64,000 nt of DNA from Azolla caroliniana (lineage: Eukaryota > Polypodiophyta). Location: contig JBHGNT010000018.1 of the NCBI GenBank assembly GCA_043228905.1, forward strand, positions 10,664,001-10,728,000. The letters are read 5' to 3'. Below the pieces are notes generated by a model that was given only the letters and a program-made list of their open reading frames with translations, was not told where the DNA came from and searched no databases. Position 1 is the first letter of the stretch, and each line of letters begins with the position of its first letter. Made by a program: the position numbers and the translations under genes. Below, piece by piece: positions 46,867 to 57,403 of the stretch.

Positions 46867-48156
46867 TTATTCCTCGTTAACCGGTTCATCCTCCGCCTCG
46901 GGTTGCTCGTCGTCGCTGTCCATGCCCCCTAGCTCCAGCTCCCCGTCGTGCCATTTCTTGAACGCTTTGATCCTCTTCCCCGCTACCGGTATTGCCATTC
47001 TCGTACCGTCGAGCTCCGTGAGATGGTACGTCCCATTGCCGTTGGCGCCTGTTACTACGTAAGGCCCGAACCACCTCCTTGCAAACTTCCGCGTGGCCCT
47101 GTGCTGATTGTCGAGGCTGTTGTCGTAGACTATCACCCAGTCGCCTTCCTCGATCTTCCTTGGCCTGGACCGGTGTGTTCGGTCGAACCGGGCTTTGTTC
47201 CTTATCCTCGCTACTCGAAGTTTCTCCGCGGCTCGCTCTACATCCTCCGGCCTCCGCTCGAGCTGTCGAATCCGCGCCGCCAACAGTTCCTCCCGGCTCA
47301 TCTCATCCCTCCAGTCCACCGTGGCCCACGAGGAGATCGTTCGCTCTGTTGGCATGATCGGCTTCTGTCCGAACATTAGCTCGGCCGGCACGAACCCGGT
47401 TACCGAACTGTGCGTAGTCCGGTCCGCCCACAAGGCATAAGGTAGCAGCCGTGGCCAGTCCTCGACTCGGCCTCCGCACGCCCGTACTAGCGCTTTGACA
47501 ATTGGCCCGTGCTCGCGCTCCACCTTCCCGTTCGCCTCCAGATTGTACGCTGTGGTGAGCGAAAGTTTGACTCCTAGCTGGTCGAACAACTCTTCGGCCT
47601 CTTCTGCGTCCAACTCACCACGGTCAGCCACGATCTTCCCTACGCACCCGTATCGGCATACTACGTCCTCAATCAAAAACCGGCACATGACTGCCGTCGT
47701 CTTGTTCTGCAGGGCTTGGCCTTCAACCTGGTTCGTTAGATCTTCCCGAGCCAGCACCAGATACCGCATCTATCCTACCCCCATTGGCATCATCACCAAA
47801 TCCACCATCCACTTGAAGTGGACGGTCGGAGGGTAGGTCGGGTGAAGCTCGTCCCGATGTCGGATCATGGAGTGCACCTGACAGCTTCCGCAAGTCGTCA
47901 CGAACCGATGCACGTCCCGGTATAGTCCCGGCCACCAGTATTTCCCCTTTAGCTTTTCGAACGTGGCCCACGTTCCACGGTGTCCAGCCCATGGGCTATC
48001 GTGGTACGCCGTCATCAAATCGTCCTGTTCCTCTTTCTTCGCCACCACTCGGAGCGGGATGCCGTTCCTCTTCTTCGGGTGCTTCCAGATGTATCCGTCC
48101 TGGAGAAAGAATCGGTAGGCTTGTTGTCTGCCTGGCCAGACTAGCCTCAACACAGG
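46867..48156 (-). pseudogene. G2 integrase
   Basis: One frame of about 430 codons, broken by a single TAG at 47767-47769. The zinc domain is HDSPWAGHRGTW with CGSCQ. The core residues lie in MVDLVMMPMG, VADRGELD and the EANGKVEREH helix. The C-terminal part has RPRKIEEGDWV and RRWFGPYVV and ends EDEPVNEE, with no chromodomain. The core is clearly different from the G1, G3 and G4 integrases, so this is a fourth gypsy lineage in the window. Confidence 0.85.
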
Positions 48157-48511
48157 TGTCTATCCGACACTTCTCCAAAGGGGTGGTAAGGATTGGATGC
48201 TAGGTTACACGCGTAAGATAATTACAATTAAGCACAGACGGTAAACAATACGAAGATACAGATAAACACACAATAATTACTTTTGTATTACTTCCGTCCC
48301 ACCCTTTACAAATCATCGAATCCTTTTATAGGCATCCGGCAAGGTTACAATCGGTGCGCTTAGGCAACCGACATCCGAATCGGTCCGGATCCGGATCGGT
48401 ACAACTGTACCGTATCCGTCCCTCCGAATAATAATTCTACTATTATTTACTTCCTATTATCTGATCCGACTCCGCCTTCCCACTTGTCCTTGCTCTTCTG
48501 ACCGCCCAACA
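48157..48511 (-). repeat. G1 3' LTR (355 bases)
   Basis: Plus-strand ends are TGTCTATCCGACA and CCGCCCAACA. A minus-strand TATA box (TATAAAA, 48324-48330) sits mid-LTR, which agrees with leftward transcription. Limits are inferred from the junction with G2 and the TG...CA ends. Confidence 0.75.
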
Positions 48512-48512
48512 C

Positions 48513-48542
48513 ATGGCACGCCCGTGGGAAAGTGCCTTGCAC
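48513..48542 (-). other. Hairpin motif before the G1 3' LTR
   Basis: On the minus strand a GTGCAA start is followed by GGCAC-TTT-CCC-AC-GGG-C-GTGCC, a nested stem-loop, one base before the LTR. The identical 30 bases occur before the 3' LTR of NA (61503-61532). The site usually holds a polypurine tract, but none is evident here. Confidence 0.8.
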
Positions 48543-48561
48543 TTCGAATCCACTCCCGGCC

Positions 48562-51500
48562 TCATTCTTCCTCCAAAATATCGAGCACACTCTGCTCGAT
48601 GGTGTCAAGTGGTGCTTCTTCCTCCTGTTCCTTGCCCGCCTGGTCTCCGACCTCCGGTTGGGTTGGCTGTTCCGTAAAAATTTGCTGCTCCGGCTCTGCT
48701 TGATTCTGTGGTGCCGGTGCTTCCTCACCGCTTCGTCCGGGTTCTTCCTGTTCTCCCTCTGTTCCAGGCTCTGTTCTGTTACCAGTGTCGCTTTCTCCGG
48801 TCTCGACTGGTCGGCTCGGTACGCTTTCTTCCTCTGCTCTGGTGTCTTCCGGTCTCAGCTCTTCTTCTTCTCCGGCATCGGTCTGCTCCTGCTCTTCTTG
48901 ATTTCCTTCGAACGGAAGTTCTTCTTCGGGTATTCCTTGTCGGGTTTGTTCGGTGTCGGTTGGTTCAACTTCAGCCGGTCGCTCTCCCTCACTTATAGTG
49001 ATTGGCGTCGTTCTTCCCTTGGCTTCCTGTTGTAACTGGTCCTGCTCGTATTTCTCCAACTCCAACTGAGTTGCGAGCTGCCCGTCATCCAACCTCTCTA
49101 CCAACCCTCGGATTTCTTTGAGATGTTCTTCCGCTAAAGCGTAGAAATCCTCCGACAATTCTTCCCGAATGGCGACGATACTTTCTTCATCCATCTTGTA
49201 GAACTTGTCACCGGTCTTCCTCCGATTCTCGGCATCCGCTCGGAGTGTCTGCAGCTCGGCTGCCTGTTGTGACCACTCCTTCCATAGCTTTTCCGTACTT
49301 TCGTTGATGCTTGCCTGAGCTCGGGTACTCCAACCTGACATGATGAGCTTGATCCGGTCAACCCCCGCCTTAGCATGCGCATAAGCTTCTTGCTTTTCCT
49401 TCCTTGCCCGTTTTATAATGTCGGCCATTATCTGAGCCTGGGCCTCGTAATCCGCTTTCTGCTTTTCATAGGTACTTTGCAGTTTGCTGATCGTGAAGGT
49501 CGATCTTTCCTTTTCTTCATTCCTGATCTTAGTCAGATCCAGCTTTTCCCGCCTTAGCGCCTCTAATTCCTTCCTTCTCTTCGTCGCTTGGGCTATTTCC
49601 GCCGACAATGCTTCCTTTTTGACACTGACCTCATCCATTGCCTTAGCCAGATCTAATCGGGTCTCTTTGAGCTGTTCTTTCAGATTCTCTATTTGCCGGT
49701 CGTAGTCTGCTGTCCGTTTCTTGTTGTCCGACTCGGCCTGCTTGTGATCTCGGTAGAGACGGTCGAAGTCCTCCGTCTTCTGCTTCAGGCGTCGGTTTGC
49801 CTGAGCTCTTAACCGGTCGTCCCGGTCCTTCTGTTGTCGGAGTTCTTCCTGCAGTCGTTCTATCTCCTGCTCGGCATGTCGACGAAGTCGGTCCTTCTCC
49901 TTTTGCAGCTTCTCTTTTTCTTCTTGCAGTCGGTCATTAGTGGCTCGGCCTTTCCGGAGGCCTTCTTCCATTTTTCGTCTGTCGTCCTCCACCGCTTTCC
50001 GCTGCTCCCTTTCTCTTTCCCTTAATGCCTCCTGAGCTTTTAACTCCTCTCGTAAGGTTTCTATTATTTTTTAGGTCTCAGGGCCGGTTTGCAAGGCTAC
50101 CGGTTCCGGTTCTGGTTCTGGTTGCTTCCTTGTTGTCCCGACCGGCTCGGTGACAACTTGTGCTTGTTGAATTCCTTCCCTTGCCTGCAACAGCTCCCCT
50201 TGCATTTCCTCGATCTGTGTTCGGAGCGCGACCAACTCCTGAGTTGTTGTATGCGTCGGCTGTTGCCTACACGTTTCTTCTTCCTCTAACTGGTCCGCTA
50301 CTCCCGATAACTGCTCCGAAAGACATCTCAGCCATTGTGGCTTTGTGCTTCCTGTGTCGGGGTGGCCTTGCTCACTTCTACTCCTTAACTCAGGCTGTTT
50401 TTCCGGCCTTTTCTCTGGCTCCGGCGCTTGTTCATTCTTCTTCTCTGGGATGACCGGTTCTCTGAAGTCCGGCACAACCGGTGTCGGTGCTGCTTCCCTC
50501 GGTACGGGTTCCGGTACTGCTTCCGCCTCGGCTACTGGAGGTGGTCCTTGCGCCCTCTACTGAGTTTTGTCAACTGGTGGAGCCGGTCCTTTCGTCCGTC
50601 TCTCCCGACCTTGTCTTGCTGGGAGTCTTACCAGTGGTTCGGATGAGTCTTCTGTTTCAGCTTCCTCCTCCGGTGCGGCTACCAGACGGACCTTTTGTAT
50701 AAAGACCTCTGGTTCCGGTTCCGGCCGTCGCAGCGTTATATTGATTGGTTTGAGCGCTACCGGTTCCTCCTCGGCCGATTTCCCTTTGCCTTTTCCTGCC
50801 GGTTTTGCCTTTGTTGCCGGTTCCTGTTGCTGTCGGGATGGTCCTTCCCCCCGCTGTTCTGCTTCTTGCTGGGTCCATCCGGGGGTGTGTTTCTCCAGGA
50901 TCTGTCGGCGCTTTGTGACCTTTTTCGGCGTCGTCTCCTGCCGACCTCTTTTCTTTTGTGTGATGGGGAGTACCGGTGGGACTAACACCGTTAGCCATTG
51001 TGCTATCCCGGCCCATGACTTTTTTCCTTCCACAAGGTTCTTGATGCCCTCCTTCAATCCTTCGGTTATGAAATGGAGCCAGTCTACTTGTAATCCTTCG
51101 TACGCTGCAATTAAGAACGTTGCCCGGTACCTGGCTATGGCCTGGGGACGAGGATTCACGAATCCGTATTCCATCATGGTGCGGGCCACTTCTTCGAACA
51201 ACAGGTTCTCTCCGCCCTATGTTCGGTACGCCTTGCTGCTGATAGAATACTCACCGAAATATTTGAACAGGATTTCACTTCAAGGTTTTTCGATTGTTTG
51301 AAGTCCTCTTGCTTTTATCCCCGTGAGCGCCTGCACCGCTCCTTCCGTGATTTCTGGTAACTCAATCGATGCTGCCGCCTGCTCTGGTTCTGCGTGTGGT
51401 GGAGCGTCGGCGATCCGCAACAATCCTTTTAACCCGTTCTCCCTCATCCATTGGCGTGCCTCCTCCGACAGTACCATTGTTTCGAATTCTTCTTCTGCTG

Positions 51501-51678
51501 TCTGTTGTTCGGGATCGGGCTGTGTGTGCGCTGTGCGTCGGATCGCTCTTCTGTGCTTCTGCGCCTGTGTGTAGGAAAATTCGTAAAAAGTAAGTCCTTC
51601 GCAGGCCTGTGTCTTATATAGTGGCTCTTGCCTCGAGCCGCCCTTTTTCGTTTCCCGCGCATGTTCATCTCCCGCCAT
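48562..51678 (-). pseudogene. G1 additional ORF: long coiled-coil protein of unknown function
   Basis: One frame of 1,039 codons starts MAGDEHARETKKGG at 51678 and is interrupted by four stops (51280-51282, 51217-51219, 50557-50559, 50071-50073). The N-terminal third has a compact, partly hydrophobic region (YRATFLIAAYEGLQVDWLHF). A basic/proline linker follows (KPAGKGKGKSAEEEP). The C-terminal half is a long heptad-type coiled coil rich in R, E, K and Q (about 49990-49100), ending in an acidic E/P/Q tail. I recognise no Gag knuckle, protease, transmembrane anchor or known domain. It occupies the place of env-like genes but does not look like an envelope protein. Confidence 0.8.
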
Positions 51679-51684
51679 AATTAG

Positions 51685-51895
51685 TATGTCCTTTCTTGCT
51701 TGCCGCGTGTGAGTGCCCACGTTCCCTGCTTTAAATAGCAAGTACGCGCACGTCCTTCTTTACTGCATGGCGCCTCTTCGTTGCATGGTGGCGCTCCCAC
51801 CTCTTGTGATCTCCCCATCACTACTATGATTCGCGCCGATTTGGCCCACGTCCTTTTTTTTTTTTTCTTTGTTTGGACCACGTCATTTTCTGGTC
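51685..51895 (-). promoter_or_regulatory. Possible internal promoter of the G1 additional ORF
   Basis: Between the integrase stop (51883) and the ORF start (51678) the minus strand has TATTTAAA (51730-51737), 59 bases or less before the ATG. Further upstream are ACGT-core boxes (TGACGTGG near 51888, GGACGTGGG near 51850) and an A-rich run (51853-51867). The spacing is right for a core promoter, but there is no direct evidence of activity. Confidence 0.4.
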
Positions 51896-52164
51896 CCCCC
51901 TGATTTGTTCGGGTCGGTTCGCGTTGATATCGGATCCTTCTGTCGGTTTTCCGGGATAGTCTTTGTCAGTATCGGTGTCGGTTCTTCCTCGGTCCGAATA
52001 TCTTCAACAGCGTCTGTCGGTGTCAGTTCCTCATCTTGTCGGATTTCCGGGTAATGCTTGAATGGGTTGGCTGGCATATTTCCCTTATACGGCTTTAGCC
52101 GAAACCCATTTGCCCACTTACCGATGACATCTCCAGACAACGTGCCGAGCTGATACGACCCATT
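51883..52164 (-). pseudogene. G1 integrase C-terminal end, left of C4
   Basis: On the minus strand this continues the integrase frame interrupted at 57404 by C4. It begins with a SYQLGTLSGDV segment, goes on to GKWANGFRLKPYKGNMPANPF and a proline/glutamate-rich tail, and stops at 51883. Removing C4 and one GTACT copy makes the frame continuous, so C4 alone broke this gene here. Confidence 0.85.
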
Positions 52165-52169
52165 GTACT

Positions 52170-52728
52170 TGTTGGGATTTCGGTCCCTCCGGATGGGATG
52201 TCCGGATGATGAAGACCCCGGTTACGGAGCCGGATGAAGAGTACCCGGATACGGATCCGGATGCGGGGACATATTTGTGAATATGTTTGCTAAGAGCCCT
52301 TGTGGCTATATTTGTAAATAGCCCGAAAGTCATATATGTATAAATATGACGTAGGGCAAACAGTTTATGTTGTTGCCTCTTATTTTTTCTGTTTTTCCAC
52401 TTTAGAGAAGTGAAGTGAGAGCAGCCGAGAGAGAGAGAGAGATAGAGCGCGAGAGAGACGAAGAGGTAGACGCCTCTGTGTACTTCCGCCGCCTGTGGCG
52501 AGGACAGGGAGCTCAAGGTCGTTGCCTTGCAGCTCGCCATTGTATATTTCTCTGTGCATAGTTTGGTTCGGAGTCTCGCACTCCCGTGGTTTTTCCCGTA
52601 CAGGGTTTTCCACGTTAATCCCTGTGTATCGCGTCTTTCTCTGTATTTCCTATTTTCTGCTACATTGATCCGCGATTAATCGGTTGTGGCCGAGTGGTGA
52701 AGGTGAATCCAAGCGGTGATTCCTCACA
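52170..52728 (+). repeat. C4 5' LTR (559 bases)
   Basis: Begins TGTTGGGATTTCGG and ends TTCCTCACA. U3 has one CCGG double unit only. TATA box TATAAATA is at 52339-52346. A GA-rich run lies at about 52430-52460. Confidence 0.95.
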
Positions 52729-52731
52729 AAC

Positions 52732-52743
52732 TGGTATCAGAGC
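52732..52743 (+). other. C4 primer-binding site
   Basis: TGGTATCAGAGC, three bases after the LTR, complementary to the initiator tRNA(Met) 3' end. Confidence 0.93.
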
Positions 52744-52757
52744 GATTGTTGCAGAAA

Positions 52758-55700
52758 ATGGAAGGCGGCGGCAGCGGGCAGCCGATGATGATGGTGCTGA
52801 ATGCACAGAATTACGCCGACTGGAAGATCAAGATGGAGGATCTTCTGATTGTTCGGGACCTGTACGAACCGATTGACAGGTCGGAAATACCGAAAGGGGT
52901 ACTTGAGTCGGAGTGGAAGCTCCTGAACCGGAAAGCCGTAGCGACGATCCGACAATACGTCGATGTAAGCGTCCTACAACATGTGGCGAACGACACCAAC
53001 GCATACGAGATGTGGAAGAAGCTGTCGGGCCTCTATGAGAGGAAGAATGCGTTGAACCGGACCTCCCTGATGAGGAAGATTGTGAATCTCAAGTACCGGG
53101 ACGGCGAGAGTATGGTGGAACACGTAAGCACGTTCATGGGATTCGTGAACCAGCTTGCGGCGATCAAGTTCCCGTTGGAGGATGCAATGCAAGCCATCAT
53201 CCTGATGTGTACATTGCCGGACAGCTGGGAGAACTTGGTGGTGACTCTCAGCACCTCCTGCACGGAAGACAACTTGTCCCTACAAACGGTAAAGACAAGT
53301 ATTTTGAACGAAGAAGCGCGTCGGAGAGACAAAGAACCGGCCTCCGACTCGAAGGCGCTGCTTACCGAATCGGAACGGGGAAGACACTGGAACCGGAGTC
53401 CGCAAAGACGGGAGAAGTCGGGGACCCGGTCGCAGTCAAGAGGAAGGCCCACGTGCTTCCACTGTGGGAAGCCGGGGCACTTCCGGAAGAATTGTCGGCA
53501 TTACCGAAAGGACAACGGAGCCGATGACACCGATTCGAAGAAGTCACCGGAGAGAAACGGTGCATACCGGGGAGCCACGGACCGGAGAGGTTCGGATCGG
53601 CGAGGGCAGGACCGGAAAGGAACGACGGCACTCGCGGCAAGTGAAGAAGAGATAATGCTCATTACCGAAGAGAGGGAGCTGAACATTGCCGGCGTAGAGA
53701 TGACCTGGGTGGTCGATTCCGGAGCGTCGTTCCACCTGACCCCGGAGAAGAAATACTTCTCATCCTACACAGCCGGTGAGCACGGCTTTGTCCGGATGGG
53801 AAATGAAGGTACATGCCAGATTGCCGGCATAGGAGACGTGTGGCTGATGACATCAACCGGATGCAAGATGCTGTTGAAGGATGTGCGACACGTTCCGGAG
53901 GTCCGATTGAACCTGATCTCGGCCGGGACGCTAGATGATGAAGGCTACACGGGTAGCATCCGGAACGGCGTAATGAAGTTCAGCAAGGGGAGCCTGATAG
54001 TGGCTCGGGCCCGGAAAGTCAACACACTGTACCTGATGAATGCCCGGTTATGTCCGGAAGAGCTGAATGTGGCAGCCGACACTGCCGGTGAGCTGTGGCA
54101 CAAAAGACTGTGCCACATGAGTGAGAAGGGGATGAAGAGGCTTGCAGAAGACAACCTTATTCCAGTGAAGCATGTGCACCTGGAGAAGTGCACCGACTGC
54201 CTGGCCGGTAAGCAAAACCGGACCTCCTTCCACTCAAGGCCACCGACGAGACGTAGCGCACCATTGGAGTTGGTGCACACTGATGTGTGTCAGGTAGAAA
54301 CGAAGTCACATGGCGGAGCCCAGTACTTCGTAACATTCATAGATGATCACAGCCGAAGACTGTGGACGGCACCGATGAAGACAAAGGACCAAGTATTGTA
54401 CGTCTTCAAAGAACTCCACGCGAGAGTGGAGAGAGAATCCGGCAAGAAGCTGAAAGCGATACGAGCGGATAACGGAGGGGAATACCGGGGGCAGTTCCAG
54501 GAGTACTGTCGCTCGAAGGGAATCCGACTCGAGTTTACTGTGCCGAAGACGCCGGAACTGAACGGGCTGGCCGAGAGGATGAACCGGACCATAATGGAGA
54601 GGGTCCGGAGTATGCTGGCACATGCGAAATTACCCAAGGGGTTTTGGGCTGAGGCAATGTCGACGGCGACATATGTGATAAATAGATCACCCTCAGTACC
54701 TTTGGACGGAGACACGCCGCAGAGAGTGTGGACCGGTAAGGAAGTATCCTACCGGCATCTGAAGGTGTTCGGGTGTCTCGCATACGTGCATGTGGCAAAG
54801 GACCGGAGAGGAAAGCTAGATCCGAAGACCCGGCCATGCATATTCCTCGGTTACGGCGACGACGAGTTCGGCTACCGAGTATGGGACCCGGTCAACAAGA
54901 AGATATTCCGGAGTCGTGATATCATCTTCATGGAGAACAAGACACTCGCCGACTGGGAGTCGGAGAAGAAGATGAAGAGCTCCAAGTCGACCGGTGAGGA
55001 TCAACTCTACGAGGAGCAGTCCCGACCGGCAAGGGACCGGTTAGCACTCGAGGATCCGGCCGAAGACGGTGAAGAAACAGAACCGGCCGAAGAAGATGAA
55101 AATGATACCGGAACCGGCCCCGATCCCGAAATGGATTCGGATGAAGAAGAAGAATCGGAAGAACCGGTTACCGAAGCTCCCGAACGGAGATATCCTCTAA
55201 GAGAGAGGAGAGCCCCCCGGAGATTTCCGGAACCAGAGCACGTGCTGCTAACCGACGAGGGGGAGCCGGAGAGCTTTGAAGAAGCAAAGCATGACATCTA
55301 GAGCCGCAGGTGGTTGAGTGCCATGCAGGACGAGATGGATTCCCTGCATGAGAACCACACATATGAACTTGTGGAGTTGCCGAGAGGAAAACGGGCACTC
55401 CGTAACAAGTGGGTGTTCAAGCTGAAACCGGGAGATGCCGGAAACCCCCCGAGATACAAAGCCAGGATCGTGGTGAAGGGGTTTCAGCAGAAGAAGGGCG
55501 TCGACTTCGACGAGATATTTGCCCCGGTAGTGAAGATGACCTCCATCCGGACGGTGCTGAGCATAGCGGCAAGCATGGACCTCGAGGTAGAACAGATGGA
55601 CGTGAAGACGGCATTCCTTCACGGTGACCTCGAAGAAGAGATCTACATGCAGCAACCGGAAGGATTCGAGAAGAAAGGGAAGGAGCACCTGGTATGCCGG

Positions 55701-56834
55701 TTGAAGAAGAGCCTTTACGGACTGAAGCAGGCTCCCCGGCAATGGTACCGGAAGTTCGACTCCTTCATGACCGACGAAGGGTACCTCAAAACGCAGTCCG
55801 ATCACTGCGTGTTTGTGAAGAAGTTCGAAGGAGGAGACTTTCTAATACTCCTCTTGTACGTGGACGACATGTTGATCGTCGGACGGGACCAGGTCAAGAT
55901 ACGGATGCTGAAGAAGGCTCTTCACCGAACCTTCTCAATGAAGGACCTGGGTCCGGCGAGACAAATACTAGGGATGCATATCATCCGGGACCGGAAGAAG
56001 AAGCAGTTGTGGCTGTCACAGGAGAAGTACATGACGAAGGTGCTTCACCGGTTCAACATGTCGGAAGCAAGACCGGTCGGATCAACCCTACCGGCAAACT
56101 GCAAGTTGTCCAGCAAGCAAAGTCCCAAGACAAAGGCTGAAAAGGAGGATATGATGAAAGTGCCATATGCCTCAGCCGTCGGGAGCTTGATGTACGCCAT
56201 GGTGTGTACGAGACCGGACATCGGATATGCAGTCGGAGTGGTGAGCCGGTACATGAGCAATCCCGGCAAAGAGCATTGGAACGCGGTCAAGTGGATACTC
56301 CGATACCTGAAGGGCACAGCGAATGTGTGCCTCCGATTCGGCTCCGGTAAACCCGAACTCGACGGTTTCACCGATTCGGATATGTCGGCTGATGCAGATA
56401 CCAGCCGGTCCACATCAGGGTATGTGATGACGTATGCAGGGGGAGCCGTTTCGTGGCAGTCGAGGCTGCAGAAGACGGTTGCGTTGTCAACCACGGAGGC
56501 GGAGTACATGGCAGCTGTTGAAGCCGGCAAGGAAATAATATGGATGAAGGACTTCATTAGAGAGCTCGGAATCCGGCAGGAGGAGTACCGACTCTACTGC
56601 GATAGTCAGAGTGCCATCCACCTTGCAAAGAACGCGGCCTACTATTCCCGGACGAAACACATCCAGCGTAGATACCACTGGATCCGGGAAAGGATAGAAG
56701 ACAAGGAGTTCGTGCTGACGAAGATCCACACGGACGAGAACGGGTCGGATATGCTGACCAAGGTGCTCACACCCGACAAGCTGGAAGCATGCCGGAAGAG
56801 GATCGGGTTGGAGAGACATCCCATGCCGAAGTGA
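52758..56834 (+). pseudogene. C4 gag-pol polyprotein with one premature stop
   Basis: 1,359 codons in one frame from ATG 52758 (MEGGGSGQPM). Gag zinc knuckle CFHCGKPGHFRKNC is at 233-246. Protease VVDSGASFHLTP is followed by GAG-pre-integrase and an integrase core (VHTDVCQVE, IRADNGGEY, NGLAERMNRT). An acidic linker leads to RT with QMDVKTAFLHGD and YVDD (1034-1037), then RNase H with TDSDMSADAD, TTEAEYM and CDSQSAIHLAKN. Codon 848 (55299-55301) is TAG, just before RT; in C1 the same place is open. The stop separates gag-PR-INT from RT-RH, so the copy would need readthrough or a helper. Confidence 0.94.
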
Positions 56835-56844
56835 AGGGGGAGTT
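56831..56844 (+). other. C4 polypurine tract
   Basis: GTGAAGGGGGAGTT lies between the stop codon region and the 3' LTR; the primer site for plus-strand synthesis, equal to that in C1. Confidence 0.88.
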
Positions 56845-57403
56845 TGTTGGGATTTCGGTCCCTCCGGATGGGATGTCCGGATGATGAAGACCCCGGTTAC
56901 GGAGCCGGATGAAGAGTACCCGGATACGGATCCGGATGCGGGGACATATTTGTGAATATGTTTGCTAAGAGCCCTTGTGGCTATATTTGTAAATAGCCCG
57001 AAAGTCATATATGTATAAATATGACGTAGGGCAAACAGTTTATGTTGTTGCCTCTTATTTTTTCTGTTTTTCCACTTTAGAGAAGTGAAGTGAGAGCAGC
57101 CGAGAGAGAGAGAGAGATAGAGCGCGAGAGAGACGAAGAGGTAGACGCCTCTGTGTACTTCCGCCGCCTGTGGCGAGGACAGGGAGCTCAAGGTCGTTGC
57201 CTTGCAGCTCGCCATTGTATATTTCTCTGTGCATAGTTTGGTTCGGAGTCTCGCACTCCCGTGGTTTTTCCCGTACAGGGTTTTCCACGTTAATCCCTGT
57301 GTATCGCGTCTTTCTCTGTATTTCCTATTTTCTGCTACATTGATCCGCGATTAATCGGTTGTGGCCGAGTGGTGAAGGTGAATCCAAGCGGTGATTCCTC
57401 ACA
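56845..57403 (+). repeat. C4 3' LTR (559 bases)
   Basis: Same length and, by eye, the same sequence as the 5' LTR; the internal antisense open frames are also identical. It ends TTCCTCACA before the GTACT duplication. Confidence 0.95.

Larger units (their letters stand above)
46106..48156 (-). mobile_element. G2: 3' end of a Ty3/gypsy element
   Basis: Minus-strand integrase, a polypurine tract and a 3' LTR (46106-46789). It breaks copia C3 at 46105; TACGT (46101-46105) is the likely target duplication. The LTR of G1 interrupts its integrase at 48156. The rest of G2 should lie to the right of the window. Confidence 0.83.
52170..57403 (+). mobile_element. C4: complete, very young Ty1/copia element
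   Basis: Two 559-base LTRs show no difference that I can see. GTACT flanks the element at 52165-52169 and 57404-57408. PBS, polyprotein and polypurine tract are all in place. It lies in opposite orientation inside the integrase of G1. Its protein is almost the same as that of C1. With matching LTRs it is the most recent insertion in the window. Confidence 0.97.

Noticed and set aside
48513-48535. TGGCACGCCCG read on the plus strand as a primer-binding site after a 5' LTR at 48157-48511
   Set aside because: The TATA box and all coding regions of G1 point leftwards, so this LTR is a 3' LTR; the same motif in NA also precedes the 3' LTR when the TGGCGACC site is taken as primer site.
48562-51678. 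Envelope-like gene of an endogenous retrovirus
   Set aside because: No signal peptide, no clear transmembrane segment and no cleavage motif are visible; the protein is mostly coiled coil and charged tail.
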